DNA of 64,000 nt from the NCBI GenBank assembly GCA_017553635.1, contig JAFZKN010000007.1:310001-374000 (forward strand). Reading direction: 5' to 3'. The stretch comes from Treponema sp. GTDB taxonomy: Bacteria > Spirochaetota > Spirochaetia > Treponematales > Treponemataceae. The position numbers were made by a program, and so were the translations under genes. How positions within the stretch are numbered: the first letter of the stretch is position 1; each line of letters starts with the position of its first letter. The notes under the pieces were generated by a model. That model was not told the DNA's origin and searched no databases. It was given only the letters and a program-made list of their open reading frames with translations. This document shows positions 55,208-63,024 of the stretch, in pieces.

Positions 55208-55963
55208 TCATTTTTCCAGACGCAAATCTTTTAAACCCCAGAATTCAAACGGATTTGTTTTAAGTTCATTCTCATAAATCGAAACTACATCAAGAATATC
55301 AAAAAACATAACCTTGCAGTTTCCGATGTATGTTTCTTTAATGAGACCTTTTTCATACGCCATCTTTTGAACTTTATACCAGGCCATTACAGGCGGACGT
55401 CCTGCTTCCATAAACCACTGTTCAGGAGGATAAAGTTTATTAACCTGCTTTGAAGGTGTATAAAGCTCGTTTATTTCTTTTGGTGTACTGCCTTCCATGT
55501 AATGCATAGCTGTAAGTTTGTAAATATCAACGCCGAGCATCAAAGCCTTTCCACCATTGTAAATTGCATAACGAAGTCCACCGGTTAATGCTTCTTTTGC
55601 ATGTGCACCCCAACCGGATGTACTTATGACATCTGTTCCTGTGTAAGTGTCTGGTAACTGCCTGAATGTATCTGCGATAAGTCCCATTGCAGTCCGCTTT
55701 TCATCACGGTCAAGGATTTTTATTTTTACAGTAATTCCAAGTTTTTTATCTTCTTCTGTAAGAGGAAGTTCTTTACTCAAACGGAGTGCCGGCATAAAAA
55801 TGCTTCCTTTGTCCGTAACAAGATCTTTTAACGTATCAATTACAGTCATCGCGCCACCTTCCAGCTCCCCAAACGATGAAAGTGAACTGTGAACTTCAAG
55901 TGTCATTCCTTCTGTAATTCCAAGATTGACAAGTGCTTTTTTAAATTCTTCTTTTGTTACCAT
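55208..55963 (-). CDS. AAC(3)-family N-acetyltransferase
   Basis: The 251-residue protein matches the aminoglycoside N(3)-acetyltransferase fold, of which many chromosomal members (YokD type) have other acceptors. Seen: VHSSLSSFGELEGG for acetyl-CoA, the DTFRQLP loop, STSGWGAHA, and the catalytic-region HYMEGSTP. Resistance cannot be claimed from sequence. GAGGTAAAAT precedes the ATG. Confidence 0.85.
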   Translation of the reverse strand: MVTKEEFKKALVNLGITEGMTLEVHSSLSSFGELEGGAMTVIDTLKDLVTDKGSIFMPALRLSKELPLTEEDKKLGITVKIKILDRDEKRTAMGLIADTFRQLPDTYTGTDVISTSGWGAHAKEALTGGLRYAIYNGGKALMLGVDIYKLTAMHYMEGSTPKEINELYTPSKQVNKLYPPEQWFMEAGRPPVMAWYKVQKMAYEKGLIKETYIGNCKVMFFDILDVVSIYENELKTNPFEFWGLKDLRLEK

Positions 55964-56034
55964 ATTTTACCTCAGTGATTTTAATTTAACTCATTGTATC
56001 AGAGTTTTGACAATGTATAAATATTTTTTTGAAT

Positions 56035-56517
56035 TTATTCACCCTGAGGTACACTGTTATTTAAACTTTTGTTTCTGTAATTTAAATTTGTGCGGAGCGT
56101 ATAGCCCTGTTTTTCCCAGAACGCATTTGCAGTGTCGTTGTCTTTAAATACAAGCCCAAATATTTTCTGAATCCCTTCTGCATAAAGTGCGTCTTCTGCA
56201 AGCTTGACGAGTTTTGATGCGATTCCCTGTCTTCTAATGTCGGAGCGGACACACATGTGATGAATAATTCCTCGTCTTCCGTCGTGGCCTGTAAGAATTA
56301 CACCAACCATCACGGGAGCATCGCCAGAGCCGTCCTTGCAGAACGCTCCAAAGCATGTCGAAGGATTTCTCTTTAAATACCGTTCAATTCCTTCGCGGCT
56401 GTCGTCAACAGGATTTAACGCGCGCTTACTCTGTTCAGTACTGTTCCAGAGCGTGAGCATATCATCATAATCATCAATTGTTACAAGTCTTGTTAAAATT
56501 TCCATTTTTATCTCCAT
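56035..56517 (-). CDS. GNAT-family acetyltransferase
   Basis: This single-domain N-acetyltransferase has 160 residues. The acetyl-CoA motif is MCVRSDIRRQGIASKLVKLAE, followed by IFGLVFKDNDTANAFWEKQGY. The acceptor is unknown. Two starts compete. The first ATG (56517) lies 6 nt after a perfect TATAAT, so it would be leaderless. The second (56505, MEILTRL) has GGAGATAAAA in front. The transcript could use either. Confidence 0.85.
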   Translation of the reverse strand: MEIKMEILTRLVTIDDYDDMLTLWNSTEQSKRALNPVDDSREGIERYLKRNPSTCFGAFCKDGSGDAPVMVGVILTGHDGRRGIIHHMCVRSDIRRQGIASKLVKLAEDALYAEGIQKIFGLVFKDNDTANAFWEKQGYTLRTNLNYRNKSLNNSVPQGE

Positions 56518-56523
56518 GTTTTT

Positions 56524-56532
56524 ATTATAGCA
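56524..56532 (-). promoter_or_regulatory. Extended -10 of the GNAT gene
   Basis: TGC-TATAAT on the coding strand followed by AAAAAC and the ATG at 56517. This is a perfect hexamer with the same six-base spacing as the other leaderless candidates. Confidence 0.6.
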
Positions 56533-56610
56533 GATTTTTGGTTTATGAAAATAAAGTAAAAGTTTATTTAGTAAATTCAGCTTTTAAAAATATGAGAATT
56601 TTAAAATGTG

Positions 56611-56619
56611 TGTTATAAT
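56611..56619 (+). promoter_or_regulatory. Extended -10 of the truncated lipoprotein gene
   Basis: TGT-TATAAT would start transcription near 56626, giving a leader of about 78 nt with an AGGAG site before the ATG at 56704. The long leader differs from the leaderless genes. Confidence 0.45.
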
Positions 56620-56703
56620 TTATCAAGAATGTGGGCTTTGAGTTTTTTTGTAAGTTGAACAGTTGCAGCAAGTTCATTGTATTTAAATAGTCAGGAGATG
56701 TTA

Positions 56704-56949
56704 ATGAAAAAGTACTGTTATTTATTTTTAATAAGCATGCTGCTTTTTAGTTCGTGTTCATTTGATTTAAGAAACAAGCTTAATCAGGCAGATGAAGTAA
56801 AAATACAGTTTTATGGATATAACGATGACGGAAGGTTTATCGTACTGGAAAAAATTCTTACAAACCACGAAGAAATAAAAGAAATTCAAACAAGCAGAAC
56901 CTGTAGACTTAAAAGCCAAATCACCATTCTCGGTTCGAGTCACGTTTAA
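56704..56949 (+). pseudogene. Truncated lipoprotein gene (5' fragment)
   Basis: AGGAG precedes an ATG that opens a lipoprotein signal peptide (MKKYCYLFLISMLLFSSC). About 40 mature residues follow (NKLNQADEVKIQFYGYNDDG). After about residue 58 the frame runs into DNA that, on the opposite strand, encodes the start of a DUF2828-like protein, and it stops there. The C-terminal 20 residues are therefore junk created by a junction near 56878-56900. Confidence 0.65.
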
Positions 56950-56979
56950 CTGCATTTTCATTGCCTGTAATGCGTTCAT
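56767..56979 (-). pseudogene. 5' remnant of a DUF2828/TROVE-like gene
   Basis: An AAGGAG site precedes an ATG opening MNALQAMKMQLNVTRTENGD and then LAFKSTGSACLNFF, the conserved N-terminus I associate with DUF2828 proteins. After this point (about 56878) the frame reads through the antisense of the truncated lipoprotein and makes no sense. The rest of the gene, several hundred codons, is missing. A short GAGGC/GCCTC hairpin lies just upstream. Confidence 0.6.
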
Positions 56980-57014
56980 TTTATTTCTCCTTGAGGCAAC
57001 GCCTCTTTTATCAT

Positions 57015-57307
57015 TCAATCAAGCGCGTTCACCTTTCCGCCAACGTCCACATGTAAAAGAGAACCTTCGCTAACTAATTCAAGCGCTCAGAACTTCCACT
57101 CCCTCCACATCATCGATTTCCACACTTATCATTCGGGTAACGATAATATCATCCATAGTTACGTCAAGAATCTGTGCAAGCACAACAAGAAAAGTCCATG
57201 ATAAGCTGCAACCGACGGGGAGTTATTCCCTTCTGTTTCATTATTATTTTGATTTTTGTACCTGCAGCCTCTAAATCCAGCACAGGTTTAAGATATGTTG
57301 TTTTCAC
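57015..57307 (-). pseudogene. XRE-type HTH regulator with internal deletion
   Basis: AGGAG precedes a GTG opening VKTTYLKPVLDLEAAGTKIK and the first HTH helix (KQKGITPRRLQLIMDF). At about 57185-57195 the frame breaks. The next frame continues with VLAQILDVTMDDIIVTR, the usual end of this short XRE family. The recognition-helix segment of about 20-25 residues between them is deleted. A further +1 shift near 57083 would append ALELVSEGSLLHVDVGG, possibly its displaced C-terminus. It cannot bind DNA as encoded. Confidence 0.7.
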
Positions 57308-57345
57308 ATTGATAACTCCTATTCAATCCGGAGTCTCAACGCTTG

Positions 57346-59091
57346 TCATTCTGTCTGACTGTTCCAGAGCTCTGCGTACTTTCTGTTGAGGGAAAGAAGC
57401 TCAGTGTGCGTTCCTTTTTCGACAATGTTTTTTCCTTCGACAACCGCGATTTTGTCTGCGTTACGGATTGTTGAAAGACGGTGTGCAATTACGAGAGTTG
57501 TCCTTCCTTTAGAAAGTTCATCAAAGGATTTCTGGATTTTAAATTCTGTTGCTGTGTCGAGCGCAGAAGTTGCTTCGTCAAGAATTAAAATCGGAGGATT
57601 TTTTAGAAAGCAGCGCGCAATTGAAACACGCTGTTTTTGTCCGCCGCTTAATTTTATTCCGCGCTCACCTACTATTGTATCATAGCCGTTTGGCATTTTG
57701 ATTATGTCTTCGTGAATTTCGGCTCTGCGCGCTGCCTGTTCTATTTCTGCATCTGTCGCACCGGGCTTTCCGTAAGAAATGTTTTCGCGTATTGTTCCTG
57801 CAAATAAAAATACATCCTGCTGAACAATTCCAATCTGAGTACGAAGTGAAGATTTTTTAATGCGTTTAATGTCGATTCCGTCGAGGCTTATCTGACCGCC
57901 TGTTACTTCGTAAAACCGCGGAATGAGATTACAGATTGTAGATTTTCCGCCGCCGCTTGCTCCGACGAGCGCAAATTTTTCTCCTGAGTGAATTTCAAAG
58001 TTTACGTTTTCTAAAACTGGATAATCTTTTGTATAAGAAAAAGAAACGTTTTTAAAACTTATGTTTCCGCGTGCAGAAAGAATTTCTACTGCGTCAGGGC
58101 TGTCTTCTGGTTCTGCCGGTGTGCGCATTATCTCGAGGAATCTTTTAAAGCCTGCCATTCCATTTGAGTACTGTTCAACTAAAAAATTTAACTTACCGAT
58201 TGGAGCGCGAAAGGCTGCGACAAAAAGATTTGCGGCAATTAAATCTGGCAGAGTCATTTTTCCTTTCATGATAAAATATCCGCCGACGGCGATTACAACA
58301 AGAGAAAGAAGGTTGTTGCAGAATTCAATATTAGAAAAAAAGCCGGCCATTGCTTTGTAACGAAGCCTCTTTGCCTCACTGTACTCCCTGTTGAATTTTG
58401 CAAAACGCTCACGTTCAAAATCTTCGTTGTTAAAACCTTTTGTAACCCGGATTCCGGAAATGCTTGACTCAAGCCCCGCGTTGATTTCTGATGTCGTCTC
58501 TTTTACTTTTGTAGAAGTTTTAGAAAGCTTTCTTCTGGAAACGATTCCGACAAAAATCATGACAGGAAGAATAAAAACTACGGTAATTGCAAGCTCCCAG
58601 CGGATGTGAAGCATCATTATTGTAGCGCCCACAAGATTTAACATTGCAACTGTAAAATCTTCTGGACCGTGATGGGCAAGCTCTGTAATTTCAAAAAGAT
58701 CTGTCGTTGCGCGCGACATGATTTTTCCCGTGCGGTTTGTGTCATAAAAACTGAACGGCAATTTCTGCAGATGGTCAAAAACATCGCGCCTCATGTCCTG
58801 TTCAACACGGCTTCCAAAAACATGACCCCAGTAAGCAACAAACCAGTTTGCGCCCTTGTGCAGGCAGAATCCGACAAACAGAACGGCCACAAGTATTAAA
58901 AATATTTTAAGCTCAAAATTTGGAATAAGCGTGTTGAGTGCATAGCGTGAAAACATCGGAAATGCAACATCAATTGCAGCCATAAAAATTGCACAGCACA
59001 TGTCGGCTGCAAAGAGCGGCCAGTGCGGCTTATAATAACTGAAAAATATTTTTAAACTGTTTGAATTAAAGTTTTTTACCGGGGTCTTCAT
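57346..59091 (-). CDS. ABC exporter, ATPase fused to permease (MsbA/multidrug type)
   Basis: The 581-residue half-transporter has an N-terminal six-helix membrane domain (about 1-310) and a C-terminal ATPase. The ATPase shows Walker A GASGGGKST, the Q-loop in IGIVQQDVF, signature LSGGQKQRVS, Walker B ILILDEATSALD and the switch histidine in VIAHRLST. It should act as a homodimer exporting lipid, drug or peptide. An extended -10 TATACT lies 6 nt before its ATG. It ends next to the decayed regulator region. Confidence 0.93.
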   Translation of the reverse strand: MKTPVKNFNSNSLKIFFSYYKPHWPLFAADMCCAIFMAAIDVAFPMFSRYALNTLIPNFELKIFLILVAVLFVGFCLHKGANWFVAYWGHVFGSRVEQDMRRDVFDHLQKLPFSFYDTNRTGKIMSRATTDLFEITELAHHGPEDFTVAMLNLVGATIMMLHIRWELAITVVFILPVMIFVGIVSRRKLSKTSTKVKETTSEINAGLESSISGIRVTKGFNNEDFERERFAKFNREYSEAKRLRYKAMAGFFSNIEFCNNLLSLVVIAVGGYFIMKGKMTLPDLIAANLFVAAFRAPIGKLNFLVEQYSNGMAGFKRFLEIMRTPAEPEDSPDAVEILSARGNISFKNVSFSYTKDYPVLENVNFEIHSGEKFALVGASGGGKSTICNLIPRFYEVTGGQISLDGIDIKRIKKSSLRTQIGIVQQDVFLFAGTIRENISYGKPGATDAEIEQAARRAEIHEDIIKMPNGYDTIVGERGIKLSGGQKQRVSIARCFLKNPPILILDEATSALDTATEFKIQKSFDELSKGRTTLVIAHRLSTIRNADKIAVVEGKNIVEKGTHTELLSLNRKYAELWNSQTE

Positions 59092-59097
59092 AAAGAC

Positions 59098-59106
59098 AGT
59101 ATAACA
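59098..59106 (-). promoter_or_regulatory. Extended -10 of the ABC exporter gene
   Basis: TGT-TATACT on the coding strand followed by GTCTTT and the ATG at 59091. There is no Shine-Dalgarno site, so a leaderless message is predicted. Confidence 0.55.
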
Positions 59107-59175
59107 GAAAAAGTTTGGGCGTTAAATAGTGTTATAGTTTAATAATCCCGCCAGACTAAACCTTCTTCCCTTAAT

Positions 59176-59445
59176 TTATTCCATCCACGCGTTTATAAAC
59201 TGTTTGGTTATCATCATCTTGCCGTGGTCGGTTGTTATCGGATATGCATCGCCAAAGTCGAGGCATTTGCCGGTGTTGTCAAAAACCTTTCGGCCTTTTA
59301 CAACCAGCGCCTTTTTGCTTATTGTTCCGCTGTCGTCTATTTCCATAATTAAAAATGAACAGTCTTCATTTCCGGGCTTTAATAAGAGCCGTACCTTGAG
59401 ACCGTTTTTCATTTCTATCCAGATATTCAGGATTATATTGTCCAT
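59176..59445 (-). CDS. Small protein of unknown function
   Basis: The 89-residue protein is predicted mainly beta with a central GRKVFDNTGKCLDFGD turn. No signal peptide or known motif. TGT-TATAAT ends 10 nt before the ATG, giving a leader of only a few bases. The consistent promoter placement argues that it is a real gene. Confidence 0.6.
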   Translation of the reverse strand: MDNIILNIWIEMKNGLKVRLLLKPGNEDCSFLIMEIDDSGTISKKALVVKGRKVFDNTGKCLDFGDAYPITTDHGKMMITKQFINAWME

Positions 59446-59537
59446 TTTTGAATTTATTATAACATAAATTTTTCACGACTGGTGAAAAATTAAATCATCA
59501 TATTCTTTCCAGGATTCGTCCCAGGTTTTCTGGCAGG

Positions 59538-59546
59538 TGCTACAAT
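59538..59546 (+). promoter_or_regulatory. Extended -10 of the ORF6N remnant
   Basis: TGC-TACAAT followed by TGTGAT and the ATG at 59553. It has the same architecture as the esterase promoter at 51102-51110. Confidence 0.5.
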
Positions 59547-59552
59547 TGTGAT

Positions 59553-59777
59553 ATGAATAAAGAGCTGATAACTCCAGTTCTCATTGAGAGCAAAATCTTT
59601 GTAATTCGCGGTAAGCAGGTTATGATTGATCGTGACCGGTTCAAAACATTAAAGCATTATGTAAGTGAACATGTGCTTGAAACTGATGACAAAGCAGACA
59701 CTCTTGATTATATTATAATAAATACATCAAAAAATGTGCGAGTTGCACTTTCGAAATATTTTGATTTTACATTTTAA
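59553..59777 (+). pseudogene. ORF6N-domain gene remnant (74 aa)
   Basis: Residues 1-28 (PVLIESKIFVIRGKQVMIDR) match the start of ORF6N/KilA-N-related proteins, a DNA-binding domain common in phages and mobile elements. The expected continuation (ELYGV-type segment) is absent. Instead an in-frame tail of about 45 residues (RFKTLKHYVSEHVL ... KYFDFTF) follows, suggesting an internal deletion. The frame is open and has a promoter, so a short product may still be made. Confidence 0.55.
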
Positions 59778-59787
59778 GGAGCCTACC

Positions 59788-60447
59788 ATGAAACATCACT
59801 ACAAAGATATGCCTGAAAACTTAAAAGGTACTTACGCAGACTACTCTCACAATTTCGGTTTCAATTGGAAGGAATTTGTTATGACGGTTCCGTCTCCGCT
59901 GATGTTGGTTACAACTTATAAATCAAACGGTTTACCTAATGCCTGCATGCAATCGTGGGCAACTTTTACCTGTGCAAATAAGGGCAACGGCTATTATGCA
60001 ATTTTGGCAAGCGTGAACAAAAACGGACATTTTTATAAATCACTTAAAGAAACTGGCGATGCTGTAATCAATTTTATGGCGGCAGAGATTTTTACAAAAT
60101 GCATGGCTACCATTAAAAATAATCAGTTTGAGGTTGATGAAATTGCTGCCTCTGGTCTCACTGCAGGCAAGGCCAGCTGGGTAAATGCCCCGCTTGTTGA
60201 AGAATGTTTTATGAATCTTGAAAGCAAATATGTTTGGGAAAAAGAAATTGCACCTGGCGATGACCATGTGCTGCTCTGTCTTGAAATTATTGGTGCTCAT
60301 ATTGATGACGAGCATCTTTCTGACCGTACAGGAGAAAATGGAATTCTCTTCAATATTCATCATCAGCAGAATCCTGAGCTTACAGAAAAAACAGGACATG
60401 ATTGGGCAGCTGTACTTTCAAAAAAAATTGATATGGGAGAATACTAA
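59788..60447 (+). CDS. Flavin reductase-family (FMN-binding split-barrel) protein
   Basis: About 219 residues with the flavin reductase-like split barrel: PSPLMLVTTYKSNGLPNAC near the N-terminus for FMN phosphate, ASVNKNGHFYKSLKETGDAVINF in the middle and the C-terminal dimer segment. Members reduce flavin or serve in redox reactions; the substrate is unknown. The start is set at MKHHYKD because AAGGAG lies 6 nt upstream. A longer frame from 59734 begins inside the ORF6N remnant. Confidence 0.85.
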   Translation: MKHHYKDMPENLKGTYADYSHNFGFNWKEFVMTVPSPLMLVTTYKSNGLPNACMQSWATFTCANKGNGYYAILASVNKNGHFYKSLKETGDAVINFMAAEIFTKCMATIKNNQFEVDEIAASGLTAGKASWVNAPLVEECFMNLESKYVWEKEIAPGDDHVLLCLEIIGAHIDDEHLSDRTGENGILFNIHHQQNPELTEKTGHDWAAVLSKKIDMGEY

Positions 60448-60455
60448 AAATAGAA

Positions 60456-60608
60456 TTACTTTCCTCTCCACTTTTCCAGAATCTTCATACCTTCTTCAAC
60501 ATCATCACCGAGGACTTCCTGAATTTTTTCGAACTTCTTCTTGGAATGAAGGGTATCGAGCACTCGCAGTAATTCTTTTTTGTTGTATCTCTGGATAAAC
60601 AGCGCCAT
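60456..60608 (-). CDS. Small helical protein of unknown function
   Basis: About 50 residues (MALFIQRYNKKELLRVLDTL ...), predicted all helical and highly charged. The chosen ATG lies 5 bp after the DinB-gene stop with AAGGG between them, so it is probably translated by coupling. An in-frame ATG at 60644 would overlap the DinB gene. Its reality rests on position only. Confidence 0.45.
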   Translation of the reverse strand: MALFIQRYNKKELLRVLDTLHSKKKFEKIQEVLGDDVEEGMKILEKWRGK

Positions 60609-60613
60609 TACCC

Positions 60614-61291
60614 TTATAGCATTTGTTTCTTTGCCATCTGGCACAGCTTGTCTTTTATACGACGCATTGCTTCCACATGCATTATCCAGTGGCGGGAGAA
60701 AGGCATCTGAATTAAACCTTTGACATTCTTACCGCACCAAAAATCAATCAGCCAGACAGAACTTTCTTCGGGGCTCACGCTCTTACTGGCGATAACCCGT
60801 TCCCTGTCAGTATCAGAAAAAGTCTTTTTCAAATCCGAAAACTGTAACTGCCCAAGCATTTCATTTGTAGACTCCATCACGGCCTTGCAGTATTCATAAA
60901 CGCCTTTGATATTCAGCTTTTTTGAAAATTCAATCATTGCGTCGCCATCAAGCTCGTTGGCAGTTGTGATAATCGGACTGGCAGTTTTTTTAAGCCATGT
61001 GCCCTGCAAAAGAATCTGCTTATCCTTCAGAATCAACTCATGTGCAACAATATCTTCAATTCTAAAAGTATGCCAGAGTGACCAGGCTAGAGTTGTGCGA
61101 TGCGAACCTTCTCCAGCACCAAAAGGCATCTGATAAAAAGCCACTGCAGGAAAAGTTTTCACAATAGAAGTTATCTGCTCAAAAAGCTCGGCACGCAGTT
61201 CCAGAAGCAGCTTTATACCTTTGGAAAAACTCCCCTCTTTTGAAATGAGCTCCTGCATTTTTTTATTCTTTTCTGACCACTCTTTATCCAT
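60614..61291 (-). CDS. DinB-like metal-binding protein
   Basis: The 225-residue protein is a predicted four-helix bundle of the DinB/YfiT superfamily. The metal-ligand histidines appear in AWSLWHTFRIEDIVAHEL and SRHWIMHVEAMRRI. Family members are often thiol- or bacillithiol-linked transferases or stress proteins, but many have no known substrate. AAGGA precedes the ATG. Confidence 0.78.
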   Translation of the reverse strand: MDKEWSEKNKKMQELISKEGSFSKGIKLLLELRAELFEQITSIVKTFPAVAFYQMPFGAGEGSHRTTLAWSLWHTFRIEDIVAHELILKDKQILLQGTWLKKTASPIITTANELDGDAMIEFSKKLNIKGVYEYCKAVMESTNEMLGQLQFSDLKKTFSDTDRERVIASKSVSPEESSVWLIDFWCGKNVKGLIQMPFSRHWIMHVEAMRRIKDKLCQMAKKQML

Positions 61292-61341
61292 TCTTTATTC
61301 CTTTTTCATATCGCTTGTCCGTTATATTAAAAATTATTTAG

Positions 61342-62154
61342 TCACATCTTCACCTTATTATTCTCAATAAACCCGACAATTTTTTCCATAAAAACTTTTT
61401 CTCGCCTGAAATAATCTTCTTCCGAACTAATATCCTGCTTATAGATTTGCAAAATTAAATCAGCATAATCTGCAGGAAGGTTTGGAAGACTGTGAGAATA
61501 ATAAAGAGCCCTGTCTTCTGCAGGAGAATAAAATCCATTTATATAAAACAAGGCACGGATTCCAGCTCTGATTGCAGTGTTCAGATTTTCATGCAGCTGG
61601 ACAAATGCATCCCGTCTATACCAGCGGTCTTTTTTGTAATCTGAAATCAGATAATGAATGTAGCCCAAAGCGCCATCAAGATTATTTTTCAAATCCTGCT
61701 TTACAAATTGATTGATTTTTAAAAGCTCATTTTTATATGAATCATTCGGGTCATACAAAATCTGGGATTCCAGAATTGAAAATTTTCGAGGTTCTTCAAA
61801 TTTAGAAAACGCATCTGTGTCTATAAAATCCGTAAATAAAATTGCAAACCACAAATTATCAACTTTTATACAATGGTATGGAATCGGCGGATCCTGATCT
61901 GGTCCAAAAATTTCTTCGGCTGTAATCTTGCTTCCGTGTTTTTTCATTACGATTAAATCAACCATGCCGTCATACTCACCATTTTCTTTTATACGAGGAA
62001 AGAAATCTGAGCGTGAAACACTTCCCGAAAGCAGGATCGTTTCAATTTCTGTTTTATCTATTGTGTTTAGAAAATCCCAAGTTTTGCTTTTGAGTTCCTG
62101 AATAAAAGTTTTCTGTTGTTCAATTATGACTTCTTTTGTTTTCATCATTTTCAT
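61342..62154 (-). CDS. Nucleotidyltransferase-domain protein
   Basis: The 270-residue protein has a minimal polymerase-beta-type nucleotidyltransferase core: LLSGSVSRSDFFPR and MVDLIVMKKHG provide the GS and acidic residues. The C-terminal half is helical, as in aminoglycoside adenylyltransferase-like and DUF4037-like proteins. The nucleotide acceptor is unknown. GAGG lies 4 nt before the first ATG; ATG codons also occur at positions 3 and 4. Confidence 0.75.
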   Translation of the reverse strand: MKMMKTKEVIIEQQKTFIQELKSKTWDFLNTIDKTEIETILLSGSVSRSDFFPRIKENGEYDGMVDLIVMKKHGSKITAEEIFGPDQDPPIPYHCIKVDNLWFAILFTDFIDTDAFSKFEEPRKFSILESQILYDPNDSYKNELLKINQFVKQDLKNNLDGALGYIHYLISDYKKDRWYRRDAFVQLHENLNTAIRAGIRALFYINGFYSPAEDRALYYSHSLPNLPADYADLILQIYKQDISSEEDYFRREKVFMEKIVGFIENNKVKM

Positions 62155-62245
62155 TTTTCCTCATATAACAGCATTCCTAAAAATTCTATCTGCTAAAATA
62201 AGATTTTGCAAGGAAAAAATACTGTAAGAAAAGAATCTAATGAGG

Positions 62246-62251
62246 TATAAT
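62246..62251 (+). promoter_or_regulatory. -10 box of the HAD gene
   Basis: TATAAT followed by TCTGGC and the ATG at 62258. It lies inside a possible longer frame starting at 62240, which argues for the later start. Confidence 0.6.
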
Positions 62252-62257
62252 TCTGGC

Positions 62258-63001
62258 ATGGCAGAAATGAAATATAAAGTTGTTGTTTTTGATTTGGGCG
62301 AAACTCTTATGGAATATAAGGGGATGCATTTAAGCTGGGACGAATATTATCAGCCGGCTTTTGAATATGTAAATCAAAAACTTGGATTAAACCTTTCCGA
62401 CCAACAAATTCAAACTTCTGTCCAAATCTTAAAAAATTATAATCCCCGGATTAAAATGAGGGAAAAAGAAATCCCCGCACAAAAAATCTTTACTGATGCA
62501 GTGGCCGCCTGGAATTATGATGCAGCTTCTATTTCACTTGAAAAAATCATTAATACATTTTTTGAATCACTCAAGCTTGAGCCTGTGATTTATGAAGATT
62601 CAATTCCTGCCCTAAAAAAAATCCGTGCGGCAAATCTCAAAACCGCCATTATGACAGATGTTGCAAGCGCCATGCCCGATTCACTTCACAAAGCTTATGT
62701 AGAATCTCTGCTTCCCTATTTTGATTTATATGTTTCGTCTGTTACCTGCGGCTGGAGAAAACCGAATCCCAAAGGACTTTCCGATATTGCCGCCTTTTTT
62801 AATTCAACTCCCGCCCAGATGATAATGATTGGAGATAACCAGCGCGACATCCAGGCAGCAAAAAACTTTGGATGCACCTCGGTCCTAATGCTCCGAAAAA
62901 ATGCCCCAACCCCCGCCCTAGGCCAAAATTTTACAGTCCATTCAGCCCTCGAAGCAGCCGAGTTGATTTATAATTCAATTTCCGGGGAAACTTTTAAATA
63001 A
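62258..63001 (+). CDS. HAD-superfamily hydrolase
   Basis: About 247 residues with the HAD core: VVFDLGETLMEYKG (nucleophile Asp; the usual second Asp is Gly), a helical cap (about 20-100), IMTDVAS (motif II), CGWRKPNPKG (motif III lysine) and MIGDNQRDIQAAKNFG (motif IV). Loss of the second aspartate in motif I is seen in some dehalogenase-like or altered phosphatases and may change the acid/base step. The start is chosen at MAEMKYKV because the promoter lies 6 nt upstream. Confidence 0.88.
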   Translation: MAEMKYKVVVFDLGETLMEYKGMHLSWDEYYQPAFEYVNQKLGLNLSDQQIQTSVQILKNYNPRIKMREKEIPAQKIFTDAVAAWNYDAASISLEKIINTFFESLKLEPVIYEDSIPALKKIRAANLKTAIMTDVASAMPDSLHKAYVESLLPYFDLYVSSVTCGWRKPNPKGLSDIAAFFNSTPAQMIMIGDNQRDIQAAKNFGCTSVLMLRKNAPTPALGQNFTVHSALEAAELIYNSISGETFK

Positions 63002-63024
63002 TAGTTTTTTGATTTTCCGCTTTT

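Noticed and set aside
55208..55963. Calling the AAC(3)-like gene an aminoglycoside-resistance gene
   Set aside because: Many chromosomal members of this family do not act on antibiotics. The sequence alone does not support a resistance claim.
56915..56950. GGTTCGAGTC, resembling a tRNA T-loop
   Set aside because: The flanking bases do not form a T-stem, and no acceptor, D or anticodon arms are nearby. It lies in the antisense of the DUF2828 fragment.
56980..57014. GAGGC/GCCTC hairpin as an intrinsic terminator
   Set aside because: A five-base stem with no T-run in the direction of the upstream remnant. Too weak.
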